A DNA stretch of 64,000 nucleotides. It comes from Flavobacterium sp. I-STPP5a (lineage in GTDB: Bacteria > Bacteroidota > Bacteroidia > Flavobacteriales > Flavobacteriaceae). The stretch spans positions 1 through 64,000 of the forward strand of contig NZ_VHLM01000059.1 of assembly GCF_009764685.1 (NCBI RefSeq). The letters run 5' to 3'. The notes under the pieces were generated by a model that did not search any database, was not told where the DNA came from, and saw only the letters and a list, made by a program, of their open reading frames with translations. The position numbers and the translations under genes are program-made. Numbering within the stretch: position 1 is the stretch's first letter; each line of letters starts with the position of its first letter. This document shows, piece by piece, positions 16,401-26,202 of the stretch.

Positions 16401-17450
16401 TTATAAACTATTTACAATTTCAGCGCGTTTTAATTTACCATTATCTGTTTCTTTAAATTTTGGAACATAAAAAACAGCTTTTGGTTTTTCATATTTGTCT
16501 AAACCATCAAAAAAATCATCGGGCAACAACTGATTTTCTCCTTCGATAACTAAAATTAGCTTTTCTCCAAGTTCAGAATCTTTAATACTGGAGACAAAAA
16601 ATCTTTCCTTTATTCTGGCAGATAGTTTTTGTTCAATTTTTTCAGGAATCAATTTTATACCACCACTGTTAATTACATTATCAACTCTACCTAGGAAAAC
16701 AAATTGATTGTCATCATTAATTTCGACTAAATCATTCGTAACAATTGATTCATTAGAAATTAAAGGTGCATCAATCACCAAGCAATTTCTATCATCTTGC
16801 GAAATTTTAATATTGGGCAACACCGAAAAGAAGTCTTCACCAACTTTTTTAGCTGCTATATGAGTAATTGTCTCAGTCATGCCATAGGTTTCATACACTT
16901 TTGTGGAAACTTTTGACAACTCATTTTCAAGAATCTTTTCCATTTTTGCACCACCAACAATCATTTTTTTTACATTCTGCAATGCCTTTATTGAATTTTG
17001 AGCTTGCAGAGGAACCATAGCAACAAAATCATATTTTTTGGTGTTTCTTAGAAGTGGTTCAGCACTTGGAGCAACAAAGTCAAGATCAAGACCCAAAATA
17101 AAACCGCGTACTAACATCATTTTTCCCGCTATAAATTGGGTTGATAAACAATGTAAAGCGCTGTCTCCTGGTTTCAAATCGAAAAAATCTCCCGTGGCTA
17201 AAGCCGAGTTTACCATGGCTTGTTTCTCCATACGAATAAGCTTAGGCTTTCCAGTAGTTCCAGATGTATTAAGCATGAGATATGGTTTTGCATCAAACCA
17301 ATCCAATAGAAAATCACCTACTGCTTTCTCATAGGCTTCTCCTTCCTTAATAAGACTATATGCTACCCTGCATAAATCATCACGATCAAGGTGAAAACCA
17401 TTTAATTTAAACAAATTATGCACATTTTGATAAGTAACTGTAGTGGTCAT
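16401..17450 (-). CDS. menE: AMP-binding enzyme, probably o-succinylbenzoate-CoA ligase
   Basis: Member of the ANL adenylating superfamily, 349 residues, shorter than typical acyl-CoA ligases and in the size range of Bacteroidetes MenE, which activates o-succinylbenzoate in menaquinone synthesis. The P-loop-like motif is LNTSGTTGKPKLIRM, the adenylate-binding motif is YETYGMTETITHIA, and the hinge region reads FLGRVDNVINSGGIKL. The catalytic lysine lies in the C-terminal ETDNGKLKRAEI. Start set at 17450 (MTTTVTYQNVHNL): the longer frame runs into the upstream CPBP gene. A 26-bp gap separates it from that gene, suggesting one operon. Other men genes are not in the window. Confidence 0.8.
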   Translation of the reverse strand: MTTTVTYQNVHNLFKLNGFHLDRDDLCRVAYSLIKEGEAYEKAVGDFLLDWFDAKPYLMLNTSGTTGKPKLIRMEKQAMVNSALATGDFFDLKPGDSALHCLSTQFIAGKMMLVRGFILGLDLDFVAPSAEPLLRNTKKYDFVAMVPLQAQNSIKALQNVKKMIVGGAKMEKILENELSKVSTKVYETYGMTETITHIAAKKVGEDFFSVLPNIKISQDDRNCLVIDAPLISNESIVTNDLVEINDDNQFVFLGRVDNVINSGGIKLIPEKIEQKLSARIKERFFVSSIKDSELGEKLILVIEGENQLLPDDFFDGLDKYEKPKAVFYVPKFKETDNGKLKRAEIVNSL

Positions 17451-17476
17451 GATTGTGATTTTTACAAAATTATAAT

Positions 17477-18397
17477 CTAAACCGATGGAATCCTGCCGGT
17501 CAATTTTTCTTTCCAATTGGTCCATTGGTATTTCTTACTAAAGATAAACAAAAGTATTGGATAAATAATAAAAACCGGTAAAATGACATCAATTCCAGCA
17601 GATGGAATTGAGATATCCTTTAGTACAGAATTCGTTTGGAATGCTGACCAATCAGAAGTAATTAATAAGGCACCGATAGTATTATTAGCAGCATGAAAAC
17701 CAAGTGCTAACTCCATGCCATCATCCATGAGTGTCAAAATACCTAAAAACAAACCAGTTCCAATATAATAAACCATAATTATTGGACCCATTTTTTCTAC
17801 TTCGGGATTAAAAAAATGCAATCCACCAAAAATGATTGAAGTCATCAACAACGGAAACCACTTATTATGGGCTAAAACTGCAAATCCTTGCATCAAATAA
17901 CCTCTGAAAATATATTCTTCGGCACTTGTTTGTAAAGGAATCATAACGATCCCAATTAGTGCTAAAATTAAAAAAGGAATAGGTTTAAAATTAATTTCAA
18001 AACTAGATGGATTGGCGAAATACATAATGACCGTTGATCCAATCGTAAAAAGAGACCAAACCCCGAAAGCTGTCAGTACCCTGTTCCAATCTACTTTTTT
18101 CCTAGAAGTAGTCAGAGATAGTATTGTTTGACAGTGTAACGATTTCACAATAAAAAACAGAGCAACCAATACAAACACAAAGGTTGACAATAAAAAAAAC
18201 AATGTACTATTAGAATCAAAATAGGTCATCATATTCAATCCTGCGGGTTGAATATGTTTCCCAGAGCTCAAAGAGTCTAAAACAACAGCTGCTGCAAAAA
18301 ATAACTGACCGACTAAAGAAGCCAGAATCAGTAAAACGGATCCCTGAATGTATTTCCAAAAACTATTTCCGGACTTAAAACCTTGAGCTATGTACAT
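17477..18397 (-). CDS. CPBP family intramembrane metalloprotease
   Basis: A 306-residue polytopic inner-membrane protein of the CPBP (Rce1/Abi) family. The conserved motifs are EEYIFRGYLMQG (EExxxR), IIFGGLHF (FxxxH) and GFHAANN (HxxxN/D). About seven to eight hydrophobic segments are visible. Members cleave membrane peptides or serve in bacteriocin self-protection; the substrate here is unknown. It is upstream of and probably co-transcribed with menE. A Bacteroidetes CPBP-menE pair looks like ordinary linkage rather than a bacteriocin locus, as no peptide gene is visible. Confidence 0.88.
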   Translation of the reverse strand: MYIAQGFKSGNSFWKYIQGSVLLILASLVGQLFFAAAVVLDSLSSGKHIQPAGLNMMTYFDSNSTLFFLLSTFVFVLVALFFIVKSLHCQTILSLTTSRKKVDWNRVLTAFGVWSLFTIGSTVIMYFANPSSFEINFKPIPFLILALIGIVMIPLQTSAEEYIFRGYLMQGFAVLAHNKWFPLLMTSIIFGGLHFFNPEVEKMGPIIMVYYIGTGLFLGILTLMDDGMELALGFHAANNTIGALLITSDWSAFQTNSVLKDISIPSAGIDVILPVFIIYPILLFIFSKKYQWTNWKEKLTGRIPSV

Positions 18398-18441
18398 ATT
18401 TTTTTGAAATTAAGTTATCCTATTATTAGTTTAACAAATGC

Positions 18442-18449
18442 TACTTTTG
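18442..18449 (+). promoter_or_regulatory. -7 promoter element for the arsC-like gene
   Basis: TACTTTTG matches TAnnTTTG, 28 bp before ATG 18477; it overlaps the region of the alternative start at 18438. Confidence 0.45.
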
Positions 18450-18476
18450 TTACAACATAATTCTAAATCATACAAA

Positions 18477-18821
18477 ATGATTCAAATCTATCACAATCCC
18501 CGTTGCGGAAAATCAAGAGAATGCTTAACGCAAATTAAAACAACGAATAAAGAGTTTGAAATTAAACTCTACTTGCTTCACCCATTATCTATTGACGAAT
18601 TAAGAACAATTGTCAGCAAACTAAACATAAAACCAATAAATTTAGTGCGCATTAAAGAAAAACTTTGGATAGAAAACTATAAAAACATAAACCTAAATGA
18701 CCAAGAGGTATTAAAAATTGTTGCCGAAAATCCAATTTTAATGCAAAGACCACTTGTAGTTGATGGTGATAAAGCAATAATAGGAAGAGATTTTGAAACA
18801 ATAGAGAACTTTTTGAAATAG
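18477..18821 (+). CDS. ArsC/Spx family arsenate reductase-like protein
   Basis: A 114-residue thioredoxin-fold protein of the ArsC (glutaredoxin-type) family. The redox-active cysteine is in YHNPRCGKSRECL, and NPILMQRPLVVDGDKAIIGR is the arsenate-binding/ArsC signature region. Genuine ArsC enzymes reduce arsenate using glutathione/glutaredoxin; the Bacteroidetes homologues without other ars genes may have another role. No arsB/arsR is near. Start at 18477 chosen because the region from 18438 lies in the promoter. Confidence 0.82.
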   Translation: MIQIYHNPRCGKSRECLTQIKTTNKEFEIKLYLLHPLSIDELRTIVSKLNIKPINLVRIKEKLWIENYKNINLNDQEVLKIVAENPILMQRPLVVDGDKAIIGRDFETIENFLK

Positions 18822-18912
18822 ATAAATATTGGCATTAACATTTATTTGTGATTTGTCCTGTTAAACCAATGCAAGGTTTAAGCGTCTAAAGAAAAAACTA
18901 AAGTAATCTGTA

Positions 18913-21438
18913 ATGAAATTAATCAAACCTTTTTTAATTATTGCCTTTTTTTTATCTACACTAATAGGATTTGCGCAACCAGGCGGAGCTGCTCCTAAGA
19001 TTAAAATAACAGGAAAAGTTATCGAAAAAATAAGCAAACAACCGCTTGAATATGCAACCATCACTTTTTTATTACCAAACAATCCAAAACCGATAGCTGG
19101 TGGAATTACTAATGCAACTGGAGAATTTGATATTGAAATAAAACCAGGAACTTACGATATAAAAATTGAATTTATTTCTTTTAAAGGTACTGATATCAAG
19201 CAAAAAAGCTTATTAAAAAACACCAATCTAGGACTGATAAGCTTAGATGAAGATGCAGCACAACTAAATGAAGTAATTGTTCGAGCAGAAAAAACTAGTG
19301 TTGAAATCAAATTAGATAAAAAAGTATACAACGTAGGCAGTGACCTAATGGTTAAAGGTGGTACGGTAAGCGATGTATTAGATAATATACCATCAGTATC
19401 AGTAGATGTTGAGGGAAATGTAAGTTTAAGAGGAAATGATAACGTTCGTGTTTTAATAGACGGCAAGCCCTCAAATGCTATTAATATAACTGAAGCATTA
19501 CGATTAATTCCTGCTGATGCTATTGAAAAAGTAGAAGTAATAACAAATCCATCTGCTAGATATGATGCAGAAGGTGGTGGAGGTTTACTAAACATTATTC
19601 TTAAAAAAGGAAAAAATCAAGGATTGAACGGAACCATAATTGCATCTGCTGGGTATCCTGAAAACTATGGAATAAGTGGTACCTTAAACTACAAATCAAA
19701 AAAGTTTAATCTTTTTACTACACAAGGATATAACGATCGTAGCAATCCTGGAAACGCAATAACAAATACCGATTATTTAAATTCGGCAAACCAAGTAAAA
19801 AATTCAGTAAATGAGTCTCGTAAAAATGAACGTTTAAGCAAAGGTTACAATGGAAACGTTGGTATGGAATGGTATTTAAACGAAACTAGTGCTTGGACAA
19901 ATACCCTTAATTACCGAAAAAGCGACGGTATGAATACGGATAATGTTTTTCAAGATTACATCAATGCAGATGGAATTCTGAATTACAGACGTAACCGTAT
20001 CAACGTAGAAGGAAGCAATAGCGAAAGTGTTGAATTTGCTACCAACTTTACCAAAAAATTCAAAAAAGACGGTCACAAATTAACGATTGATGGATCATTC
20101 TCAACTAGTGATGAGTTCAATGATGCTTTGATTACAGATACACGTAGCAATAGTAATGCAGTTCAATTTGATAACACGCTAAATGATCAACAACAAAACC
20201 GGAACTTAGTTCAAATGGATTACGTTTTACCTTTTGGAAAATCCAGCCAATTTGAGGCAGGATATCGCGGTGAATTCTCAGAACTACTTACTGATTACAG
20301 AGTAGACAATGATGGTGTGATAAATAATAATTTTACTAATAAATTAGAATACAAAGAAAAAGTAAACGCTTTATACACACAATATGGTGTCAAAATAAAT
20401 AAGTTTTCAGTTCTTTTTGGCTTGCGTTTTGAAGATTCAAACATTAACATCAATCAGCTTGCAACTAACGATTTTAATACTAAAAAGTACAACAACTTTT
20501 TTCCAAGTGCATTTTTCACTTACGAAATCTCAGATAAAAGTAGTGCGTCTGTTAGCTATAGCCGAAGAATACAAAGACCTAGAGGAAGAATGTTAAACCC
20601 ATTCAGCAACTTATCTAGCAACATCAATATCTTTGTTGGTAATCCCGATTTAGATCCTGCATTTACAGATGCAATAGATTTTGGATACATCAGAAGATGG
20701 GAAAAACTAACTTTCAACACTTCATTATACATAAATAAAACCACTGATGTTTTTCAATTTGCTAGAAGAGAATCAGGAGACTTTGTTATTACTATCATTG
20801 ACGAAAAAGATACTGTAGAAAATGGCGAGGTAACCCAAGTTAATGGTCGTCCAGATACACGTACACCAATTACAATTAGCTCCCCTATAAACTTATCAAC
20901 AGAGTATCGAGCAGGTTTTGAATTTACACTTAATTATTCTCCATACAAATGGTGGAAATTAAACGGTAATTTTAACTTCTTCAGGAATGAAACTCAAGGA
21001 ATATATGAGTACACTAATTTTAAAAACGAAAAAGTAACACAAAACTTCAATAATATCGCTACTTCTTGGTTTACTAGAATTACCTCAAAAATAACATTAC
21101 CAAACAAAATTGATTGGCAAACTAATGCTACCTACAATGGTCCTCAAGGCAACGCACAAGGAAGAAGCTTAGGAGTATTTGCGGCAAACTTAGCCTTTAG
21201 TAAAGATATTATGAAAGACAAAGGAACACTTTCATTTAACGTAAGCGATGTTTTCAATTCTAGAAAGCGACTTATGGAAACTAAGTTACCTCTGTTTGCT
21301 AATTCATACAGCGAAATGCAATGGAGAGAAAGACAGTTCACACTTTCCTTTACTTACCGTTTTAACAAATCTAAAAACGAAAGAGAAAAACCTGCCCGCA
21401 AAATGCAAAATGAAAGCGAAGGTGATTATCAAGGATAA
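18913..21438 (+). CDS. Outer-membrane TonB-dependent receptor (carboxypeptidase-regulatory N-domain)
   Basis: An 841-residue outer-membrane beta-barrel. A signal peptide (MKLIKPFLIIAFFLSTLIGFAQ) is followed by a CarboxypepD_reg-like domain (about 30-115), a plug domain (GGTVSDVLDNIPSVSVD ... GNDNVRVLIDGKPS ... EKVEVITNPSARYDAEG) and a long barrel (about 230-810). The last aromatic strand is RQFTLSFTYRFN, followed by a polar tail of about 30 residues. This matches the 'outer membrane beta-barrel family' group, whose substrates are mostly unknown. No SusD-like partner is adjacent, so it is not a standard polysaccharide-utilisation pair. Confidence 0.9.
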   Translation: MKLIKPFLIIAFFLSTLIGFAQPGGAAPKIKITGKVIEKISKQPLEYATITFLLPNNPKPIAGGITNATGEFDIEIKPGTYDIKIEFISFKGTDIKQKSLLKNTNLGLISLDEDAAQLNEVIVRAEKTSVEIKLDKKVYNVGSDLMVKGGTVSDVLDNIPSVSVDVEGNVSLRGNDNVRVLIDGKPSNAINITEALRLIPADAIEKVEVITNPSARYDAEGGGGLLNIILKKGKNQGLNGTIIASAGYPENYGISGTLNYKSKKFNLFTTQGYNDRSNPGNAITNTDYLNSANQVKNSVNESRKNERLSKGYNGNVGMEWYLNETSAWTNTLNYRKSDGMNTDNVFQDYINADGILNYRRNRINVEGSNSESVEFATNFTKKFKKDGHKLTIDGSFSTSDEFNDALITDTRSNSNAVQFDNTLNDQQQNRNLVQMDYVLPFGKSSQFEAGYRGEFSELLTDYRVDNDGVINNNFTNKLEYKEKVNALYTQYGVKINKFSVLFGLRFEDSNININQLATNDFNTKKYNNFFPSAFFTYEISDKSSASVSYSRRIQRPRGRMLNPFSNLSSNINIFVGNPDLDPAFTDAIDFGYIRRWEKLTFNTSLYINKTTDVFQFARRESGDFVITIIDEKDTVENGEVTQVNGRPDTRTPITISSPINLSTEYRAGFEFTLNYSPYKWWKLNGNFNFFRNETQGIYEYTNFKNEKVTQNFNNIATSWFTRITSKITLPNKIDWQTNATYNGPQGNAQGRSLGVFAANLAFSKDIMKDKGTLSFNVSDVFNSRKRLMETKLPLFANSYSEMQWRERQFTLSFTYRFNKSKNEREKPARKMQNESEGDYQG

Positions 21439-21441
21439 AAA

Positions 21442-21478
21442 AAATAAGGACTCATGAGAATGAGTCCTTATTTTTTTC
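21442..21478 (+). terminator. Terminator after the TonB-dependent receptor
   Basis: Perfect 14-bp stem (AAATAAGGACTCAT / ATGAGTCCTTATTT) with GAGA loop and T-run. Confidence 0.85.
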
Positions 21479-21489
21479 GTTTAAAGTCA

Positions 21490-21524
21490 AAAAAAAAAGA
21501 ACTCATAAAAACGAGTTCTTTATA
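21490..21524 (-). terminator. Terminator of the small membrane-protein gene
   Basis: Stem AAAGAACTC / GAGTTCTTT; T-run on the minus strand. Confidence 0.7.
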
Positions 21525-21537
21525 ATACTAAAAAAGC

Positions 21538-21708
21538 TTAAACAGATTGTTCTTGCTTCTTTTTTGCTTTCTTCTCTTTGTATGCTTCCCAACTTGCACC
21601 GCCAACCCAATAGGATACGAAACCAACTAGAAAAAACATTAACCAAAATCCCATTGTTAGGATGGTTAAGAAAAGTAAAAAGCCTAAATACTGTGAAAAT
21701 TCAAACAT
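21538..21708 (-). CDS. Small hypothetical membrane protein
   Basis: A 56-residue protein (MFEFSQYLGFLLFLTILTMG ...) with one long or two short hydrophobic segments (about 7-36) and a highly basic tail KEKKAKKKQEQ facing the cytosol. I do not recognise a family. The frame extends to 21765, but the start at 21708 leads directly into the membrane segment. It is bounded by its own terminator, which supports it being a real transcription unit. Confidence 0.55.
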   Translation of the reverse strand: MFEFSQYLGFLLFLTILTMGFWLMFFLVGFVSYWVGGASWEAYKEKKAKKKQEQSV

Positions 21709-21922
21709 GTTTTCCGGAATTTTGAATGTAGGTACAAATGTAACGTTAATTATTTTTGGTAGCAATAAAAAAACATAAAAACTAAAGATGCACTTGTCAA
21801 AATAATTATATTACGTACATTACATAAACAAGCCGTTCATTTCTAGAAATCGTAAATTTCACATAATTTAAAACGATTGCACTATTCATACATTAATAAG
21901 TTCATTAATAAAGTCAAATAAA

Positions 21923-23305
21923 ATGAGGTATAGAATTGAAAAAGATACGTTAGGCGAGGTACGTGTTCCAATAGATAAATATTGGGGAGCACAGACAGAA
22001 CGTTCTAGAAATAACTTCAAAATTGGAGAAGCGGCATCTATGCCAAAAGAAATCATATATGGTTTTGCCTACTTAAAAAAAGCAGCCGCATACACCAATT
22101 GCGATTTAAAAATTCTATCAGAGGAAAAACGAGATTGTATTGCTATGGTTTGTAATGAAATTTTAGACGGAAAACTTGACGATCAGTTTCCATTAGTAAT
22201 CTGGCAAACTGGGTCTGGAACTCAAAGCAACATGAATGTAAATGAAGTGATTGCAAATAGAACTCAAATTATTAAAGATTTACAAATAGGAGAAAACCAA
22301 TTTATTAATGCAAATGATGATGTAAACAAATCCCAATCATCAAACGATACTTTTCCAACGGCAATGCACATTGCTGCTTACAAAATAATAGTTGAAAGTA
22401 CTATTCCAAATATTGAAAAATTAAAAAACACACTTCAAGCTAAAGCAATTAAATTTAATACTATTGTTAAAATAGGTCGAACCCACATGATGGATGCTAC
22501 ACCTATAACCCTTGGACAAGAAATCTCGGGATATGTAGCCCAATTAAATTATGGATTGAAGGCTTTAAAAAACTCACTACCGCACCTATCTGAAATAGCA
22601 CTCGGAGGAACTGCTGTAGGAACTGGCCTAAATGCTCCAAAAGGATATGCTGTAAAAGTTGCTCAATACATTACTGAGTTTACCGGACATCCATTTATTA
22701 CAGCCCAAAATAAGTTTGAAGCCTTAGCTGCTCATGACGCTATTGTTGAGAGTCATGGCGCTTTAAAACAATTGGCCGTTTCTCTAAATAAAATTGCAAA
22801 TGATATCCGCATGCTGTCCTCTGGACCACGATCCGGAATTAATGAAATCCTCATTCCTGAAAACGAACCTGGTTCATCTATAATGCCTGGCAAAATAAAT
22901 CCAACGCAATGTGAAGCATTGACCATGGTATGCGCACAAGTAATAGGAAATGATGTCGCAATAACTATTGGTGGAATGCAAGGTCACTATGAATTAAATG
23001 TATTTAAACCCCTTATAGCATCAAATTTTTTACAATCTGCTAGATTACTTAGTGATGCATGCTTGTCATTTGATCTTCATTGTGCCCAAGGAATTGAACC
23101 AAATCATAGCAGAATTAAAGAATTACTAGACAATTCATTGATGCTAGTAACCGCCTTAAACCCAAAAATAGGATATTACAAAGCAGCAGAAATTGCTCAA
23201 TCCGCTCATAAAAATGGTACCACATTAAAATACGAAGCAATACGTCTTGGATATGTAACACCCGAAGATTTTGATAATTGGGTAAAACCTACTGAAATGA
23301 TATAA
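21923..23305 (+). CDS. fumC: Class II fumarate hydratase
   Basis: TCA-cycle enzyme interconverting fumarate and malate, cytosolic homotetramer, iron independent. 460 residues, standard. Landmarks: DTLGEVRVP at the N-terminus, [35 protein letters not shown], the catalytic-histidine region [16 protein letters not shown], and the fumarase/aspartase signature [15 protein letters not shown]. Followed by a hairpin shared with the convergent TPR gene. Confidence 0.96.
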   Translation: MRYRIEKDTLGEVRVPIDKYWGAQTERSRNNFKIGEAASMPKEIIYGFAYLKKAAAYTNCDLKILSEEKRDCIAMVCNEILDGKLDDQFPLVIWQTGSGTQSNMNVNEVIANRTQIIKDLQIGENQFINANDDVNKSQSSNDTFPTAMHIAAYKIIVESTIPNIEKLKNTLQAKAIKFNTIVKIGRTHMMDATPITLGQEISGYVAQLNYGLKALKNSLPHLSEIALGGTAVGTGLNAPKGYAVKVAQYITEFTGHPFITAQNKFEALAAHDAIVESHGALKQLAVSLNKIANDIRMLSSGPRSGINEILIPENEPGSSIMPGKINPTQCEALTMVCAQVIGNDVAITIGGMQGHYELNVFKPLIASNFLQSARLLSDACLSFDLHCAQGIEPNHSRIKELLDNSLMLVTALNPKIGYYKAAEIAQSAHKNGTTLKYEAIRLGYVTPEDFDNWVKPTEMI

Positions 23306-23312
23306 AACAAGA

Positions 23313-23337
23313 AGCCCTGTAATCTAATTACAGGGCT
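23313..23337. terminator. Terminator between fumC and the TPR gene
   Basis: Perfect 11-bp stem AGCCCTGTAAT / ATTACAGGGCT with a 3-nt loop. Confidence 0.7.
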
Positions 23338-23360
23338 ATAATAAATTCACTAAGAGTTTG

Positions 23361-24425
23361 TTAATTAGTTTTGGCTTTTAAGGCATTATATTCCGCAATC
23401 AAATCCATAGAACGATATAACTTTAATAGCAAATCAGAAACTGTTTTATCACTAGGCTGCAACGCATTTGCTTTTTCAAGATATTTAATGGCACCTTTTA
23501 CAATATCATCCATTTTAATTTTTAAATTATCATAGGTAAGCATTTCTGCTTTGGAGGTTCCTAAAACACTCATTTGCTCACCTATTGCTTTTTTCTTGTC
23601 TAAACTTAAATACGCCAGTTCTAAATATCCATCAACTGATGTAGGATCATATGCAACGAGCTGTTTATAGCAGTTTTCGGCTGCAGCCAAATCTTTTTTC
23701 TCTCGATAAATAAAACCCATATTTAATAGAATTTCATTTCTCTTAGAAACTGCGACAACATTTCTAGGCTTTTCTGCCATTCCAGCTTTTACGTAAGAGT
23801 CTCTTTCTGTAATACTAAAATACAATTCGTCAACGTTAGTTTTTTTGTTCACTGCATAATACTCCATCCCTCTACCAGTATAATTCAATTTATTCAACTC
23901 CTTATAATTTATTAAAGCCGAGTCGTAGTCTTTAACCTTTAAATAATAAGAAGTAGAAAGGTATAAGTTGATTGTATCTTTTTTATCTATCTCATACAAG
24001 ACATACATTTTTTTAGCTGCTTCGGCATAATTATCACTATTAACGTCCTTAATGGCATTATTTTGCACATCAGCTTTAATCAACTTAATAGCTTCGCGGG
24101 CTTTTACAGAGTATTTATAAGTTTCAATACGATCTTCTTCCGCAATTAATTCCTTATAAGCAGCAATTGCAGCAGAAAGATTAGCAGCTGGTTCAACTTT
24201 TTGGTCCGCTAAACTTTTATAAATTTCAGCTTTAAGCTTAAAAAACTCTGACTTGTCATCTGCAACAGCATTATTAATTAAATATTGCGTTTTTTTTAGA
24301 ATCGATAATGCTCCTTGAGAATTACCATTTTTAAACTGTAATTGCGCCTCTTTAATTTGATCTTTCTGGGCATATCCAACAAAAATGTAAGATAACAATA
24401 ATAATAAAGTAAAGTTCTTTCTCAT
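23361..24425 (-). CDS. Exported tetratricopeptide-repeat protein
   Basis: A 354-residue protein with a signal peptide (MRKNFTLLLLLSYIFVGYAQ) and helical repeats. TPR-like pairs are visible at YAEAAKKMYVLYEIDKKD, YDSALINYKELNKLNY, KDLAAAENCYKQLVAYDP and IKYLEKANALQPSDK. Similar periplasmic proteins are common in Flavobacteria, without known function. Start set at 24425, where the signal peptide begins; the ORF extends to 24479. Monocistronic. Confidence 0.8.
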   Translation of the reverse strand: MRKNFTLLLLLSYIFVGYAQKDQIKEAQLQFKNGNSQGALSILKKTQYLINNAVADDKSEFFKLKAEIYKSLADQKVEPAANLSAAIAAYKELIAEEDRIETYKYSVKAREAIKLIKADVQNNAIKDVNSDNYAEAAKKMYVLYEIDKKDTINLYLSTSYYLKVKDYDSALINYKELNKLNYTGRGMEYYAVNKKTNVDELYFSITERDSYVKAGMAEKPRNVVAVSKRNEILLNMGFIYREKKDLAAAENCYKQLVAYDPTSVDGYLELAYLSLDKKKAIGEQMSVLGTSKAEMLTYDNLKIKMDDIVKGAIKYLEKANALQPSDKTVSDLLLKLYRSMDLIAEYNALKAKTN

Positions 24426-24700
24426 GTATTCTGTGCGGTATTCGGTTAATAAAACTAATAAAATATCATATTTTAACATTTAATACTCTATTAAGTGTAG
24501 CAAATTAGATTAATAATTTGATTTTCAAAAATAATACTCGAAATATTTTTACATTAAATAAAAAAATTAATTATACTGAAAAATAATCTAAAATTTCAAT
24601 TGAAATTTTACTTAAATCTACTTTTCATTATCAATTTAATAATTGTATTCACTTTTCTCTTTTTGAGATTTAAATTTAATAAATCAATTATTTTCAAAAG
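24426..24700. other. AT-rich intergenic region
   Basis: No gene on either strand; very A/T-rich sequence upstream of the TPR gene. No clear -7 element was found. Confidence 0.5.
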
Positions 24701-24737
24701 AAAAAAAAGTCGGGAATAAATTCACGACTTTTTAATT
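24701..24737 (-). terminator. Terminator of the NAD(P)-dependent oxidoreductase gene
   Basis: Stem AAAGTCG / CGACTTT with T-run on the minus strand. Confidence 0.6.
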
Positions 24738-24752
24738 GATAGGTTTTAAGAA

Positions 24753-25955
24753 CTACTTCCCATCAACAAAATCTTGTAAATAACTAAATCGCTTCGTTAA
24801 TTTTCCGTTTTCAGTAATTTTAGCTCTTTCAAGAATTCCATCTTTGTCTTGATTAAAGAAAGCTGGTAACACTTGATTAATAAACATTTCTCCAAAACCA
24901 TCGCTGGCATCTTTTGGCAATTCACATGGTAAATTATCAACTGCCATTACTACAACTGCAGCAGGATGAAAAAAATCAACCTCCCTATCCTCACTTGGCA
25001 AATAACCATACAAGGGGTCTTCAATAGTTGATGCTCTAAGGGTACAAGCAACGGGACCATTTACATCACAAGATACATCCCCAACAATTTTGAGTTTACA
25101 TTCATTTGATTGTAACATAGCTCTAGATAAAATAATAGGCGCATCATTACCATGAAAGTGACCTGCAATATAAATATCCGAAACTTTTGTAAAACGTTCA
25201 AAATTAGACTCATATAATTTTGGGTTTTGATAAAAATCAGTAAAATCATTTAAAGATCTATCTGTCCTAATATTATAATCTAATACGTCAATTTGTGTAT
25301 AAACCGGTTGTGTATATTTCTTTGTCAAATAATTTTCCGCCGAAATTTCTTTAACTTTTATAGCATCCAATACCTCTTTAATCCCATTTCCTACTTTACC
25401 AGTTCCTGTAACAACAAACTTTATCGGTGGTAGTATTACTCTTTTAAGTTGTAAAATCAAAGCCTCTTTGCCTGATAACGTTTCAGCTTTGGGCATTTTA
25501 AAAAGTTCAAATTTCAGTCCAAATGCTCTTATACTGTTATAAGCACCTACAATACCCGCATATCTACCAAAACCAATAAGCCTTCTATTTGAATCATCAA
25601 CAACAGTTTCATAATCATATAAGTTAATGTTTTTTTCCAGAACGGCTTGCAGCAACTTTCTGTTATACGGTTGCTTTTTTATAGTGTGAGAAAAAAAGAA
25701 ATATGATTTATTAGGAATTAAATTCTCAACAGGAACTTCTTTAACTCCAAATAAGAAATCACAATCACTCAAATCCTCTGTAACTGGTATCCCTAAATTT
25801 TCATATTGTGAATCCGCAAAAACCCTACAATCTGATGCTTCAACCTGTACTGACACTTCTTCATACTGTGTCAAAATTTGTTCAATAGCATTTGGCGAAA
25901 AAATAACTCTCCGATCTACAGGGTTTTTTCTTTCTTTTATAATTCCGAACTTCAT
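24753..25955 (-). CDS. NAD(P)-dependent oxidoreductase, alanine/saccharopine dehydrogenase-like
   Basis: A 400-residue protein with the AlaDh/PNT-type N-terminal catalytic domain (MKFGIIKERKNPVDRRVIFSP ... DFLFGVKEVP ... KSYFFFSHTIKKQ) and a nucleotide-binding domain with VVTGTGKVGNGIKEVL. The C-terminal part (GDVSCDVNGPVACTLRASTIEDPLYGY) is characteristic of saccharopine-dehydrogenase-like Bacteroidetes proteins. The exact substrate is not certain; lysine/saccharopine metabolism is a reasonable guess. Monocistronic with its own terminator and a -7 element at 26009-26016. Confidence 0.78.
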   Translation of the reverse strand: MKFGIIKERKNPVDRRVIFSPNAIEQILTQYEEVSVQVEASDCRVFADSQYENLGIPVTEDLSDCDFLFGVKEVPVENLIPNKSYFFFSHTIKKQPYNRKLLQAVLEKNINLYDYETVVDDSNRRLIGFGRYAGIVGAYNSIRAFGLKFELFKMPKAETLSGKEALILQLKRVILPPIKFVVTGTGKVGNGIKEVLDAIKVKEISAENYLTKKYTQPVYTQIDVLDYNIRTDRSLNDFTDFYQNPKLYESNFERFTKVSDIYIAGHFHGNDAPIILSRAMLQSNECKLKIVGDVSCDVNGPVACTLRASTIEDPLYGYLPSEDREVDFFHPAAVVVMAVDNLPCELPKDASDGFGEMFINQVLPAFFNQDKDGILERAKITENGKLTKRFSYLQDFVDGK

Positions 25956-26008
25956 GATTTAAATAACTTATAATTAAATTTATATAACTTTATGATATGT
26001 ATTTGTTA

Positions 26009-26016
26009 CAAATATA
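26009..26016 (-). promoter_or_regulatory. -7 promoter element for the oxidoreductase gene
   Basis: Minus strand TATATTTG, matching TAnnTTTG, 53 bp before the start codon. Confidence 0.4.
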
Positions 26017-26176
26017 ACAAAAGTATCTTAAAATTTCCTTTTTTTTCAACATTTGATTGACTTCATATTTCACTAAAGCTTGAAATACAAAATAATAACA
26101 ACAATTTCATTTTTTTACGTTTATAAAGTTGTGTTAAGATCAAAAAATAACTGATTCTTAAAAGCCTCCGTTTCTA

Positions 26177-26184
26177 TATATTTG
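26177..26184 (+). promoter_or_regulatory. -7 promoter element for the serine hydrolase gene
   Basis: TATATTTG; transcription would start near 26190, so the TTG codon at 26182 cannot be the start. Confidence 0.45.
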
Positions 26185-26202
26185 CCTTTAAAGCCACATT
26201 TG

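Noticed and set aside
17477..18397. CPBP protease as bacteriocin immunity or phage defence
   Set aside because: No peptide, transporter or defence partner gene is adjacent; menE linkage looks incidental.
18477..18821. Arsenic resistance locus
   Set aside because: Only one ArsC-like gene is present, without arsR, arsB or acr3.
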